Below, in pieces: positions 1 through 13,200 of a stretch of DNA of 64,000 nt. The stretch comes from Xylaria sp. FL1777. Taxonomy: Eukaryota; Ascomycota; Sordariomycetes; Xylariales; Xylariaceae. The stretch lies in the NCBI GenBank assembly GCA_022578965.1, contig MU400675.1, positions 1-64,000 of the forward strand, in the 5' to 3' direction. Position 1 is the stretch's first letter. Each line of letters starts with the position of its first letter. Under the pieces are notes generated by a model. It had not been told where the DNA came from. It did no database searches and saw only the letters and a list, made by a program, of their open reading frames with translations. The translations under genes were made by a program, and so were the position numbers.

Positions 1-329
1 AATATAATTTTTTATATAATTTTTTATATATATAATTTTATTAATTTATATAATTATATTTAATATTTATATATTTTAAATATTTAATTTTTTAATATTT
101 ATAATTATAATTAAACAATTAATAAATTTGCTTTTTTTTTTTTTTAAATATTTATTTTCTAAAGCTTCTTTATTTTTAACAAGTTTTATTATTACATTTA
201 ATAAATACTTTTAATACTATAATAATATAAACTTAATTTGCAATTTATTTAAATATATAGCTAAGCTATTAAAATATTTTATATTTATTACTATTTGTTA
301 TAATATTTGCATTTTTTTTTTTTGTTTAT
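1..329. other. AT low-complexity stretch, no gene seen
   Basis: Almost pure A/T with runs such as TATATA and T(12). I see no coding frame or other feature here. Confidence 0.7.
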
Positions 330-1320
330 GCTTATTGCTTTTTAAAAGTTCTATTTGCTGCTTTTTTTGCAGCTTTAGCTTTCTTTGCAATTTTTGCTTT
401 TTTTTTAACTTTAGCTTTCTTTTAGGCCTTTTTTTTCTTTAGTTGTTTTTTTTTTCTTGTTTTTTTTGTTTTTGCTATATACGTTCTTTATTTTTCTGCT
501 TTTTAAGTTCTGCTTTTTTTTAAGCTATTTGCGCTTTATTAATTTTAGCTAAACAAGCATTAATAGCTTTAGTATTTTAGTTTTTAGCCTTTTAAAAAGC
601 AGTAATAATTCTATTTAGCAAATATTTATAAAAATATAAAAAATGCTATTGTTTTAAGTTATTTAACTGTTTTACTTACTAAAATGTTATAAAAGGCTTT
701 TTTTTTTTTAGTGCTTTATAGCTTTACTAAATATATAGCATATATAATATAATTAAAAGCTATAAACCTATTTATAATATAACATTGTTTAAGTTTATTT
801 ATAGTAAGCTAAGCAATAGCAAAAATATAATTATATATTTTATAAAAAAATCTAGAAAAAATAGTAGTAATACTAAAATTTATAGCTTTTAGTAAGTAAT
901 AATTATATAGTTAATTATATAAGCATTAAATTATTTTATAATAAATAATAGTACTTAATTTTCTTTTAATTCTAGGATTAATATTGCTTTTTATAATAAT
1001 TTGCTGTAAAAACTTACGTTATATAATGCTTTTATGTTTTTTATAAATAGTACTAATAACTATAATAATAAACTATTTAATATATTTTTTTTGCTTTATA
1101 TGTATAAATTAACTAAATAGCTAGTTTAATATATTAGTACTTTAAAATAAAAATATAATATAACTTTTATAGTAGTAATTATGCAAATTAATATTTATAC
1201 TAACAGTTTTTAAGCTATAAATAAAAACCTAAACAAATAAGTTAGAATTATTAAAATTAGCTATAATATTTAAGCGTTCTTTATTACTTTAGTAAAATAT
1301 AATAGTTTATATATTTAAGT
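330..1320 (-). pseudogene. Degenerate ORF with Lys/Gln-rich tail, possibly pogo-like transposase
   Basis: Read on the minus strand, about 1,320 down to 860 is a frame whose stops are TAA/TAG, including SNINPRIKRKLSTIIYY near 1,000-940. Further down, about 600-340, is a strongly Lys/Gln-rich, coiled-coil-like segment (AQIA*KKAELKKQKNKERI then repeated K/Q). Fungal pogo/Fot1-type DDE transposases end in a comparable basic coil after their catalytic domain, which is why I suggest that family. No DDE motif could be placed, so the family is inference. The stops are explained by CAA/CAG or TGG decay. The alternative is an unrelated basic coiled-coil protein. Confidence 0.35.
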
Positions 1321-1436
1321 TTAAAATTTAAAAGAAAATAAAAAGTTCTTTAAAAAAAAATAAAAATATATTAGCATAATAATATTTAAGTAATAATATA
1401 AAATAGCAAAAAAGTAAACTATAAAGTTATAAAACG

Positions 1437-1612
1437 CTTTAAAAAATGAAATATTTATTTTATTAAGTAGTAAAGCCTTAAAAAAGGAAATATTTATTTT
1501 ATTAAGTAATAAAGCCTTAAAAAAAGAAATATTTATTTTATTAAGTAATAAAGCTTTAAAAAAGGAAATATTTATTTTATTAAGTAATAAAGCCTTAAAA
1601 AAAAGAATATTT
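1437..1612. repeat. 39-bp tandem repeat, about 4.3 copies
   Basis: The motif GAAATATTTATTTTATTAAG recurs at 1,448, 1,487, 1,526 and 1,565, exactly 39 bases apart, with a degenerate fifth start at about 1,605. Because 39 is a multiple of three, the minus strand stays open across it (1,321-1,644, repeating ISFFKALLLNKIN). That open frame looks like a product of the repeat rather than a gene. Confidence 0.9.
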
Positions 1613-3207
1613 ATTAAAACAAATATTTTTTTTCTTAAGGGCATATATTAAATAAAAAAGAACTAAAAACATTTACTGCTAGGTTTATAAGAATTTTGCT
1701 ATAATAATTACTTAGTTTAAAAAAGCTATACTATTTTTTTTTTTTAAGCTAAGTTATATGTGCAAAAACTTAAAAAATAATATAAGCTAATAATAAACTG
1801 CAAATAATAATAAATTTGAATTGTTTAATGCAGTTTAATAAAATAGTAATACATATATTTTTTTTAGTAAGTTTAAAAATATATTGTGCTTTTTTATTAA
1901 TAGTTTGCTAAATAATATTATATATTTGCTAAATATTTATAGCTACTACTAGTTAAAACTTAATAACTAGGTTTTTAGTATTATTAGCTTTAATACTTTT
2001 TGCTTTTGCTTTTTTTTTACTTTTAATATTTATATTAGTTTTTTTATTATTACTAAAAGAATTATTAATTAAAGTAAGCTTTTTTTTAATAAAAGTAAGC
2101 TAATTAGTTTTTTAGTTTATTTTGTTTTTAATATTTTTTTTTAAGCGCAAAGTTTAAACATTATTTAAGTTAAAAGCTATAATATTTAACTTGCGTTAAA
2201 CTTTAAAGTTTAATATAACTAAGTTTATAGTTTTATTGGTTTAATAGTAGCTTTATTTAGTTTAACTAATAATTATAATTATTAAACTTTTTTTATTTAA
2301 AAATGCAGTATATAATTAATTTTTATATATAATAAACTATTTCTAATATTTTTTTTTGCTTTATTTATTTAAAAAAACATGCATTATAGTAAACTTAGCT
2401 TTAAATAAATTATTACTTAAAGCTATACTTTTACTGTTTAAAGTTTTAATTTTAATGCTTATATTATAACGCAAAAAAAGCTGTTTATAAATTATGCTAA
2501 TTATAATTTTACATAAATTAAAGCTTTAGTTATATTATTTAGTAATATAACTAAAAAAATCAAGTAATATTGTTTATTATTTATAGTTTTTATTTTTATA
2601 AGCTTTACTAAAGCATTATATATTTTTAAAAGCACTATTGTTATTTATGTTTATTATTAACTTGCTAGTACTACTAATAACTAAGTACTAAATGCTATTA
2701 ACACTAATATAAAGCATTTTTTTTAGCAGCTAAAGTAAATTAAAGCTTAGTTTATATAGTTTTAGCTTATTAAAGTTAAGTAAAAATAAAAGCAGTATTA
2801 ATAGCTTTATAAAGCTAAATTATAAATACTTTAATATATCTTTTAAATAATTTATAAGAAAAGTTATTAAATAAAGAACTATGCTTTTTTGTTGCAAGAA
2901 TTAAATTAATTAATATATTATACTATTTGTGTTTTTGCAAATATATGCTTTATTTATTATTAGTACTTTAAAGTACTATAAAGCAAGTATACTATAAACC
3001 TTAATTTTAACATTTTTTTTAACTAAAATCTTTTTATTTTTATTATTTATATTAATTTAGCTTAAAGTTTGCTTTTTTTAATAAGTTAAGTTTTTTATTA
3101 GCTTAAAAGCTTTAAACAAATAACATGCACTAAAAATTAAAAATAAAAAAACAAACATAATTTTGCTAGTTTATTTTAGTTAGCAAAAAGTCCTATATAA
3201 AAAGTAT

Positions 3208-3254
3208 AAAAAACTAAATATTTAATAATATTAGTATTAAATATTTAGTTTTTA
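3208..3254. repeat. Inverted repeat (hairpin) with AAAAACTAAATATTTAATA arm
   Basis: A 19-20 base arm, AAAAACTAAATATTTAATA, is followed after about 7 bases by its exact reverse complement. The same arm sequence, slightly altered, forms hairpins at 5,055 and 9,333. Confidence 0.85.
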
Positions 3255-5054
3255 TTAAGTTATATATACCTTTAGTAATATTAGATCTAGGTTTTATATT
3301 TTAGCAATAAAGTTTTATTTGTTAAAAATGCGCTTTTTTTTCGATTTATTAATTTTAGACTTATTATTATTATAAGCTAAATATACATTAAAGTTTCCTT
3401 AGAAAAAAGATCGCAATATATTATAAGTTTGCGTAGCTATAAAAAAAAGTATAAAAATAAATAATAAGTAATAAATTCTTTTATGTTTAAATGTAATAAT
3501 ATACTTTTTGTAGTAAAAATTACTTAGTATTTTATTATAAGTTATTATTTTTTTAGTTTTATATTTATTTGCTATAAAAGCAAAGTTAAAAAAATTAACA
3601 ATTTTAGTTAATATAGCAGCTATATTTATTTTTAATATTTATTATTAGTAAGTATTATTAAAAAGAATAAAAATCTAAATATTTATAATAAATATTTTAT
3701 TTTTTAAGCACTTAAAGGCCTATAAAGTAAAATAAGTAATAAAATATTTAATTTTTTAAAACCTGTTTTTATTTATTTATAAGCTAATGTAATTAAAAAG
3801 TAGTTTTGCTTTTAAATGCTATTATAGCATTTTGCTAGTTTATTTTAAAATATAATGCAGTATTTATAACTAATTAATTTTAACTTTTAGCGCTACTTAA
3901 TGTGTATTTTATAATTAAGTTATACTTTTTTTTGCGGTTTTTTGCTTTTTTTTTAGCTTTAGCTTTTATAACATTATTATTTTAAAAATTTAAATCTTTG
4001 TTTAAAAAATTAGCTTTAGTAATTATTATTACTTCTGCTGTTTTATTTAAAGCAAGCTTATTAATAACCTTTATATTATTTGCATTAATAATTGTTTTAA
4101 TTTTATTTGCTTTATTAGCTTTTAGCAAAAGTAATAAATTATTTATTTTGGTTTTACTAATAAAGCCCTTAGTTTAAATACAAATATATTTTATATTAGC
4201 TATACTTAAATGTAGCAAATTTATTATGCCTTAGTTTATAGTAATAAATATATATTGCTTTATTAAAAGATTTATAAAATATTATAGCTTTATTTAAGTA
4301 TTATAATTTATTATGCTTTTAAGTATTGCTGCTTTATTTTTTAGCTATTTTTTAATGCTATTAATATAACCTATATAAAAGAAAAATAATACTACGTTTT
4401 TTATTATTACATTAAAAAAGCTAACTTAGTTTGCTATATTAGTTTTATTAAAAAGTATAGCTAGTAGTTTATAGTTATTCTTTTAAATATTAAAAGCAAT
4501 AGCTTTTAAAACTATAGTAATAATCAAAAGCTATATTATTGCTTTTTTTTGCTTATAATATATAAAAGATTTATTATTATAATGTTTATGCTAATAAAAC
4601 TATATAAAAAGCAATGCTTTAGTTTAATTTTTTTTAAAGATGCTATAAATAAGCTTAATGCTTTAGCTTTATTAAATGCAAAAATGCTTTAAATAAATTT
4701 ATAGTAGCTTAAAAGCTGCTATAATTATAGCTATTTTTAGTATATTTACTGCTTATTAACCTTTTGCAATAATTACTACAAAAAGCATTTTACTTTTTAA
4801 AAATTAATAATTTTGCTACAAAAACATAAAGTAAGCTATAAAATTATGCTTTTTAAGTAAATTTACTAAAATATTAAGTTTGTTTTTAGTACTAAGGTTA
4901 TATATTATAATATATTAAACTATTGCGCTAAAGCTATTTTATATTAAAAAAAAATCAGGATTTTTTTAAGTTATGCTTGCATTTTAAAATTAGTAATAAA
5001 AATATAATGTTGCTAATACTGCAACTATATTAATATAACTATACTTAAGCGTAC

Positions 5055-5098
5055 AAAAAACCAAATATTTTAATTATTATTAAAATATTTAGTTTTTT
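5055..5098. repeat. Inverted repeat with AAAAAACCAAATATTTTAAT arm
   Basis: The left arm 5,055-5,074 pairs with 5,079-5,098 over 20 bases with one mismatch (C against T), which is a transition as RIP-like mutation would produce. It belongs to the same arm family as 3,208 and 9,333. Confidence 0.85.
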
Positions 5099-5625
5099 AA
5101 AGTTCTAGTATAAAAATAATATAAAAAATAAATATTTATTATAAGTATTTACAAAAAAAATAAACTTGTTTTAAGTTTTAAAGTAAAAAATAAATATTAA
5201 TATTTTATTTTATATTTTTTGCCTTTTTATTTTTATAAGTTATATATTATATTTTTTAACGCTATTAATGTTGTTTTAGTTTTATATAACTTGTTTAAAG
5301 GTTGTTTTTTAAGTAAAAAGTAAAAAAGCAGCAAAAACACTTGTATTATAGTTAGCAAAATATTAGGTTAACTAAAAGTTACTAAAATAAGCAGCTAAAA
5401 TAACCCGTATATTTTAACTACTATTAGCTACTTTTTTTAAAAAGGTTTTTTTTTAGCTTATAATAATACTTTTTAGCTATAAGTTTAAGCTTTAGTAGTA
5501 ATAAAAGCTTTATAAACTAAATATTTAAAATAGCAAGCATAAATAGTTAGTATAGCTAAACTAAAAAAAAAAGTTATAAAAAAAACAAAAAAAGCAAACT
5601 AAAAAAAGCTTAGCAAAAATTATAG

Positions 5626-5765
5626 TAAATATTTTATTTTTAAAACCTTTTATAATTATTAAGCTAATATATAATTATTATATAGCTTTAAATATTTTAT
5701 TTTTAGTAATTATTAAGCTAAGGTATAATTATTATATAGCTTTAAATATTTTATTTTTAGTAGTT
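5626..5765. repeat. 54-bp direct tandem repeat, about 2.5 copies
   Basis: AATTATTAAGCTAA begins at 5,654 and again at 5,708, with nearly identical following sequence (TATAATTATTATATAGC, then TTTAAATATTTTATTTTTAG). A partial copy precedes it at about 5,626. Confidence 0.85.
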
Positions 5766-5869
5766 TTTATTAGTTATACTTTAGTTCTAAGTTTTATTAT
5801 AGCTATTTATAATTATTAAAATTATAGCTACTGTTTATTTTTAGCTTTATATTATTTATAACGTTTATT

Positions 5870-6300
5870 TTGTTTTTTTTTTTGCTAGTTTTACTGCTAT
5901 TAGTTAGCTTTTTTGCTAACTTACGTTATATAGTTAGCTTTATGTTTAGCTCTTTATATAATACTATATATTTTATAAAGATTTTTTTTGTTAACGTGCT
6001 TATTTTATATAATAACTTAAATGTTAGTATTAAGCTATTAACTTTTAAGTTTTCTAGTTTAAGCTGCACTAATAAGTTAACAAAAAAAAATAGCAGTTCT
6101 GCAGCATTAAAAAATATGCTAAAGCAAAATATACATAATTAAAAAAATACAGTAAATTGCTTAATAAATATATAAAAAAGCTGTTTAAAAAACATGCATA
6201 AAGAACTTTTGCTATAATAATTAAATAAATATTAAAACATAGCATTAAAGCTAAAATAAAAAGCATTACATTTTTATTATATAAGTATTATAGCATATAA
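5870..6300 (+). pseudogene. Possible degenerate coding segment, unidentified
   Basis: A 90-codon open frame starts with ATG at 5,870 and ends at 6,142. It has a hydrophobic start and a Ser/Lys/Asn-rich end (SCTNKLTKKNSSSAALKNML). Beyond its TAA the same frame goes on to about 6,300 with only TAA/TAG stops, so it may be a shard of a longer decayed gene. No family was recognised. A shorter minus-strand frame (6,069-6,266) overlaps it and is probably a shadow. Chance openness in AT-rich DNA is a real alternative. Confidence 0.25.
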
Positions 6301-9300
6301 ATATATATTATAGCATGCTTATATAGTAATATTATAAACTTAATTAAGCAACTATAGCAAATATATTAATATAGTAGCTATTAAAGCTTTTTTAAATAAA
6401 TAACTTATGTTATTATATAATAGCTTTTTTTTTATTATATTATAGCATAATAGCTTTAAGCAGCTATACTTAAAACTAAAAAAATCTAACTTTATAATAA
6501 TACGTTTAAATAATTAAACATAAAAAAACTTAGTTTTTTTAAAGTTTAGCGTAATAAAAATATAAAAGCTAGCATACGTTTAATAATAATTAAACTAGTT
6601 ATTAAAAAACAAGCATATAATATTTTTACTAGTAAATATAGCAAGCTAAGCTTTTTAAACCTTATAATACTAAAAAGCAAAGCTTTTGCTTAATTAACTA
6701 GCATAATTATTTAAAGCGCTAAATATTAATACTATATATATAAACTAGCTTTAGCATTTATTTATGTTATAATTACTAAGGTTATAAGTTTCCGTTTTTA
6801 GTTTTTGCTATTATATAAAAACAAAAAATAAAAAGTTAGCATTATTAAATAGCATTGTTTTGTTTGCTTAAAAGCTTTTAACCTTAGTTTTGCTTAAAGT
6901 ATTAAAAACCTAAAAATAAATGCAGTAAACATTAAATAAGCTAAAAAGTTAAAAATAGCTTTATATATAGTTTAGCTAGCTTTTATATAAAATATTGCAT
7001 TATACTTAATAAAAAAGCCTAAGCTTTTTAAAATATAACTTATAAGCTTTAAAAAATTTTAAATTATATATATAAACAACTAATTATAATGTAAGCTTAA
7101 AAGTTTTGCTGTATAGTAGTTATGCTTTATAATATTTAGCAAAAATAATAGCATAGTTAGCAATATTTTAAAAGTTATTTAGTAATATTATTTTAAATTG
7201 TTTATTTATGTTTAGTATACTTTACGTTATACTTTGCTAAATTATTTTTAGTTAATTTTAACGCTTAAAAAAAAATAAGCAAAGCTACTTTAAAATATAA
7301 CTCGTAAGTTAAAAAATATGCTACTTAAATATATTATTTAGTACTTATAACATGCTATACTTTTATACTACGTTTTTTAAGCTAAGCTTTTATAACAGCT
7401 TTTTTAACTTGTTAAGCATGCAGTAATTTTAAATAATATGCTATAACTATAATACTTAAAAAAAAATACTGCTAATATAAGTTTGCTTAAAAAAAATAAG
7501 CAATACTTAGTTTATATATATATATTTAGTACATTTAATAGTATTAAACTGCTTTAGTAATGTATTATTATTAAAAAATATAAATATTGCTAGCTTTTTA
7601 ATAAGCTTAATAAAGCAAATAGCAAAAGCAAGCATAAAGTTATTTAGCTAGCATATTAAAACAAAAAAAAAAAAGTTATAAGTAATAAAATTAGTTAGTA
7701 AAAACAAGTAAATAGTTTATTAAAAAAGCAGTTTATAAAAATTTATAGCAGTTATAATATAAAACTAAAGCATATAATATTTATAGTATATATTATAGTA
7801 AAGCAGTATAAAAGCATTAAACAAAATAAATAATATATAATATAGCTAGCTTTTATAAAATTAAAAAGCGTTAAAAAAAAAAAAAAAATTAAGTAGTATT
7901 ACTTTTTGCGTTAATATTTTAGCTTTGCTTTAATAGTATTATTTAAGTAAATTTAAGCTAAAAAGTAGCAAATTAAACTATAGTAAATCAAAAAAATAAA
8001 ATCTTTTTATAAATATTTATATATGCTGCTTATAAAAATTATATACTTTAACTTTAAATAAGCTTACTTTTTTAATATAAAAACTAGCTAAAGTAATTTT
8101 TATTATTTTTAGCTTTTTTATATCTTAAAATATATATTGCAAATATAAATATAAACAATATTTTTAAAATAAACTATTATTATTATAAGCTATTTTAGCT
8201 ATATATGCTAACTTATTAAGCAAAGTAAACAAAAGTATTATATTATTAATTAAATAAAAAGGTTTAATAATATAAAGCATGTTTTAAAAAACAAAATTAA
8301 CTTATGTAGCGTTAAAATAAAAGTGCTACTAGTTTGCCGTTAAAAAATAGTTCGTATAAAATTTCTGCAAAGCACTTTTTATTAAATAGCTTATAATTAT
8401 ATTTTTAATATTATGTTTTTATAAAAAAAAAATAAAGCTAGCAAAATAGCTAAACAAATGTTAATTATATAAAGTTTTAAAGTAATTTTAAAACAGTTTT
8501 ATATATTTATATAAAATAACATATTATAATTAAGTATACTTAAAAAAGCTAAAGCTTTTTATTAAAGCTTGCTAAATGCTTACTTTTGCTTTAGCTTAAG
8601 CAAAACTAATAAAGTACGAAGCAATAATTGCAAAAAAACAAAAGGCATGCAAAGCAAATAACATACAGTTTTTTACGAACTGTTTTTATATTTTAAATAG
8701 CAAATAAGTAGTTTAATGTTTAAAAATCAGAAAAAAGTAAAAAAAAAAAAAATAAACATAGTTATTAAAACTATATTAAAAAAAACCAAGCTACAAATTC
8801 TGGGTTTTATAAAGTTCTACTAAGTTAAAAACGCAGTATATATTTTAAGCAATAGAAAATTAAAACAAAAATAAATAACTTAAAGTAAATATTGCTAAAA
8901 AAAATGCAGCAAAAAAACAAAGCTATATAAAATAGCTATTAATGTTATATTAACAAGTAATATATATTTATTAATAAATATTATAACAAAAGGCCTTAAT
9001 AAATAAAAAAAAAAGCTTAAACTTATTAGTATTAAAAAAAGTATACTAAAAAAAAATCTATAAAGCTTTTAGCTTAAAACGAAATAATAAAATGTTAATA
9101 AAATTATTATGTTTTAAAAAATCAATATAAAAAGTTAAAAAGCTTTATATAAAATAATTTGTTATGTGTTTTAATATATAGCTAGCTATATTAATTATTT
9201 TTTTTATATAAATAAATTAGTATAATAAATATAACAAAATAAATAAAAAATATACAAAAAAAAAAAATAGCATATAAAAAACTAAATATTTAAGAAATAA

Positions 9301-10364
9301 AAAGAACAAAAGAAATAAAAAAATAAAAGCTTATAAAAAACTAAATATTTTAAAACGTATAGTTTTTTTTTTTTTAAAAAAAACTATATGTTTTAAGATA
9401 TTTAGTTTTCTATAGGCCCTTATATATATATAAGCAGTTTAAAAATATAAACAAAAATAAAAAAACAGAAAAAAGAATAAAAAATAAAGTATACTATAGT
9501 TGCATTAATAAAAGTAAAAGTATAAAATTTGTTCTTGTATATAATAATACGCATTATTAAATAAAAGGAAAAACTGCTAGCTAAGCTAATTATAGTAAAC
9601 TAGTAATAAAAAAAGAAAAACAAAAGCAAAAAAACAATTTTTGCTAAAAATAAAAGCTTTGCTAGCAATAAAAATAAAGAAATTCTGCTGTAACAAAATA
9701 AAAAAAAGGTTAAGCAATAAAGCAACAAGCTTATTTAAAATATAAAGCATAAAAAACAAAAAAAAAATCAAGAAAAAAAAAATAACTAGTTTTAAAGCGT
9801 TCGAAATAGTATTATTACTTTTGTTGCTATTAAAAAAGCTTAAGTTATTAGAACTAAAAAAACTTCGGAATTAAAAACGAGCAAAAAAAGCAAAAAAAAA
9901 AAAAAATTTTAGTTTAAGCAGTTTAAAATCCGTAGCATTACTATTGTTTAAATTTAAAAAAGCAAAGCTATTTATATATAGCAGTTCTAAAAATTACTTA
10001 AACAAAGAAATAAAAAGTAGCAATAATACTTAAAAATAAATAAAAAAAAGTTAAATAGTTAAAAACAAAACATTTATAAAAAAAAAAAAAGAAAATAAGC
10101 AAAATTAGCTTTAAGTAAAATAATAGTAGTACAAAAGCAAATTAAAAATTAAAAGCAGTAAAGTAAAAGCATAAAAATATATAAGTGCTAAAATATTTCT
10201 ATTAAAAAACAAATCAAAAAAAAAAATACAAAATTAACTAAAAAGTTAAGCAGCTTTTTGTTTTAGTTTAACAATTTGTTATGCTTAAGCTTTTTTATAT
10301 TTTTACTAATTATGTTTAGCAGCTAATAAAAATATAGTAATTAAGCTATAAAAAAAACAGTAAA
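6301..10364. other. AT-rich RIP-like DNA, no gene recognised
   Basis: Continuous TAA/TAG-rich sequence apart from the 9,275-9,413 repeat cluster. A minus-strand open frame at 9,586-9,771 encodes only Phe/Leu/Ile-rich low-complexity sequence and lies opposite a Lys-rich A-tract, so I do not call it a gene. Confidence 0.5.
9275..9413. repeat. Direct copy plus long inverted repeat of the ACTAAATATTT arm
   Basis: AAAAAACTAAATATTT occurs at about 9,279 and again at 9,335. The second copy starts a hairpin: 9,333-9,372 pairs with 9,375-9,413 over roughly 37 bases, and the three mismatches are all transitions. The centre is a T run meeting an A run. The layout could mark ends of a small non-autonomous element, which is inference. 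Confidence 0.8.
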
Positions 10365-10900
10365 GCAAGCAAAAATAACAACATAATAAGTAAAAACGCT
10401 AAAAAAAAGCAAGCAAAAATAGTAACACAACAAGTAAAAGCGCTAAAAAAAAGCTAAAAAAGCGCTAAACAAGCACTAAATAAACACTAAAAAATAAGCT
10501 TAATAATAGCGCGCAACTTAAAAAAAAACAAGCTATAACAGAAATATAAATGCAATAAAAACAAAAAAAAAAAAGGAAAAAAAAAAAAGCAATAATAACA
10601 AGCAATAAAATTTATAAACAAATTTTTATAATGTGCATTAAAAGTGTTATAGTGTTATAAAAAGGTTAATACGCAAAAGATTAAATACATTAAGCAGCAA
10701 AAAAAAAATAATTAGCTTTAAATAAGGCAATACAGAAGTACTATTACGCTAAGCTAGCAGATTGCAAAAATAAAAGCACGCAAAGCTAGCAAATAATTAA
10801 GCATAAAAGCTATTAGTAAAAAAATCAATAGAAATTTTTACTAAGTTAAACGTATAAACACGCTGCTAACCTTAACCTAAGGAACAAAAAAATAAACTTA
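10365..10900 (+). pseudogene. Lys/Gln-rich degenerate ORF, possibly transposase C-terminus
   Basis: Plus-strand reading gives a basic coil: QAKIVTQQVKALKKKLKK, then repeated K and Q, then SVIKRLIRKRLNTLSSKKK near 10,640-10,700, with TAA/TAG where Gln would fit. It opens with a direct repeat of 44 bases (GCAAGCAAAAATA at 10,365 and 10,409). Basic coils of this kind end fungal pogo/Fot1-like transposases, and two other places in the window (0.3-0.6 and 41.2-41.4 kb) look alike. No catalytic domain was identified upstream, so the family is only a suggestion. Confidence 0.35.
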
Positions 10901-12735
10901 AACTAAATGTTTATTATTTACAGTTATTAAATTTTTAAAATATAAAAGCTAGCTATATTAATTTTAACTAGCTTAATAAACAAAAAAAATAGTATAGCTT
11001 TTAGTTAATTAGTTATAATTGCAGTAACATTGCTAAACAAAATAAGTTATTATTAATAAAGCTGTTAAATTTAATTAACTTAAATATAAACTAACTATTA
11101 TTAGCTATATTGCATATTTTAAGGTTATTAGAGTTATTTTAGCAAAGTTTTCTAAAAAGCTAGTTAGCTATATTAATTATACATAGTGCTAATAATATTT
11201 GTTATGCTTAAATATAGTTCTAAAATACTATTTAATAAAAAAGAATTCTTTTTTTAACTTTGTGCATTTTTTAGCTTTAAATTAAACTAGTAGCACGTTG
11301 CTTAATGTAGCTAAAATATAATTTAATAGCTTAATAAATGTTTAAGCTTTTAGGCCTAAATATAACATTGCAGGCCATAAAGCTTAACGTAGTAAAAAAT
11401 AGCAAATAATTAAACTTAGTTATAATTAAATGTTGCTTAAAACAGTTTATATATATTGCTTAAAACTATTAAAGGTTATTATTTTAAAGTAAATAAGTAG
11501 CTTTAGTGATTATATAGTAAATAAGTAGTAAAAGGGTTAATAGCTAGTACGTTAATTAATTAATTTTTAGCTTTCTTAATAATAGTTATTAAGAATAGCT
11601 TATATATATACTAATTTTATTATATAAACTTTAGGGGTTTATATGTAACTATATTACTTAATAAAAACAATAAATAAAAATAAATTTAATATACGCACTA
11701 AAGGTTAATGCTAATATAATTTTAACTTTTAGCTTAATATATTTTGTTAGCGCTTTTATTGCTTTTTATTTATATTTACGCAAGTAGGTAAAATAATTAA
11801 TATAATGAATTATTATTTACTAAAGTTTACCGGATTAAACAAAACATAATTAAGTATTATAAGCAATAATTGTAATGCTGTAGTAATAGTAAAATGTTAT
11901 ATTTTTGTTTAAATAAAGGCATTATATGCAATAAATATACTTTTTGTAACTTATTTAGGAGTTAGCTTACGTAATTACGTATAAACTTATTACAATAGCT
12001 ACTTATTATATTAGGTGTAATATAATAATATATATTATTGTTGTTAATTTTGTAATAATAGCGTTGTTTTATAATATTACTTTTATAAAATATAACTTAA
12101 AGTTTTAACTAAGTTAAACTATATATTAAACTTTTAATAATTCTAAGTTTAGTGCTAAAAGCTTAATTAAAAGTTGCTTTAATTATTTAAGGAATAATTT
12201 TATACTGCATAATTAATATATAATTTAATAGACTTAAATTTGTTTAGTTAATATTATATTTTTTTTACTTAGTTTTATACTATAATGGCTATTTATAGTA
12301 TATATGTAATAATAATGCAATTAAACTAAATATAAAGCTATATAACAGACTATTTTTTTTTTTATAACTCTTTTTGTAACCTGTAATATCTGTAACACTA
12401 TTATTACGTTATTTGTTATAGTGTAGTATTATTGTTTTTTTATAATGCTTAAGTATTTTCTTAATTTAGGTTTTTTTTGTTAGTTATGTTTTAAGCTTTT
12501 ATAGTAAAATCTGGTTTTTTTGTTTTATGTTTTTTATATAAGATTAAAAAATTAATGCATTAAGTTAGTTAAAAGTACGTAAGTTATTATAATCCTTAGG
12601 ATTAGTACTAATAAAGTTATTTAAATAAACTAGTTTATTTAATATTGCGTAATTAAGTGCTTAACTATATTTATTTTAGAATTTCTGTTTTTTAGTAGCT
12701 ATATTTGTTTTTTTTTTTAGGTTGTTTTTTTATTT
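10901..12735. other. AT-rich RIP-like DNA, no gene recognised
   Basis: No frame or motif could be supported. Residual GC is slightly higher than further left (for example GGCCTAAATATAACATTGCAGGCC near 11,352, an imperfect palindrome), but I see no gene. Confidence 0.45.
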
Positions 12736-13200
12736 AATCGAAAGAAAAGCTATTAAATTAATATAAAGGATGTTAGCTATGTTTTATGCATGTTTTATTT
12801 TTTAAAGCTTTTGTTTAAAAAACTAATAAATTTGTTTAAGCAGCGCGTATTAAAAGCTATATGTTATTAGATGTATTATAGTGCATAAGCTATAAAATAT
12901 ATTAAAAAAAATAGTAGCTATATAAAAAATATAATTAGAAAAAAACAGCTAGTTTTAGTTAAACGTATAAAAAGTAACGTTTTAATAATTTATAAAAAAG
13001 ATAATATAAAAAAGCGTAGTTTATGCGTATTATTAAATAAAGTAATTTGTTATACGTTAATAAAGCAAAGCTAACTAAAAAGCAGTTTAAAGATCAAACA
13101 TTTTAAATCTAGGAAAAGCGAAAGTTAAATACTTATAAAGCTTCATTAGATTTATTTAATCGAGATCTAAAGCAGCGCGCGCTTAAATAACAACGGTTTA
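12736..13200 (+). pseudogene. Degenerate ORF of unknown family
   Basis: From 12,736 one plus-strand frame runs about 125 codons with only about four stops, all TAA/TAG. It is basic, including LVKRIKSNVLIIYKKDNIKK near 12,960-13,020. It is better preserved than its surroundings and retains TpC-containing codons and a GCGCGCGC run near 13,177. I do not recognise the protein. The charge would suit a DNA-binding or transposon protein, but no domain can be named. Confidence 0.35.

Larger units (their letters stand above)
1645..5625. other. AT-rich RIP-like DNA, no gene recognised
   Basis: Dense stops in all frames. T-rich stretches around 1,980-2,150 and 3,900-4,150 could be antisense to Lys-rich coding relics, but no family motif was recognised. 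Two hairpins inside (3,208-3,254 and 5,055-5,098) are listed separately. Confidence 0.5.

Noticed and set aside
1321..1644. 107-codon minus-strand frame
   Set aside because: Most of it is the 39-bp tandem repeat, with hydrophobic low-complexity flanks; no protein family seen.
9586..9771. 61-codon Phe/Leu-rich minus-strand frame
   Set aside because: Opposite a Lys-rich A-tract; low complexity with no motif. The frames at 39,716-39,904 and 52,865-53,047 fall for similar reasons.
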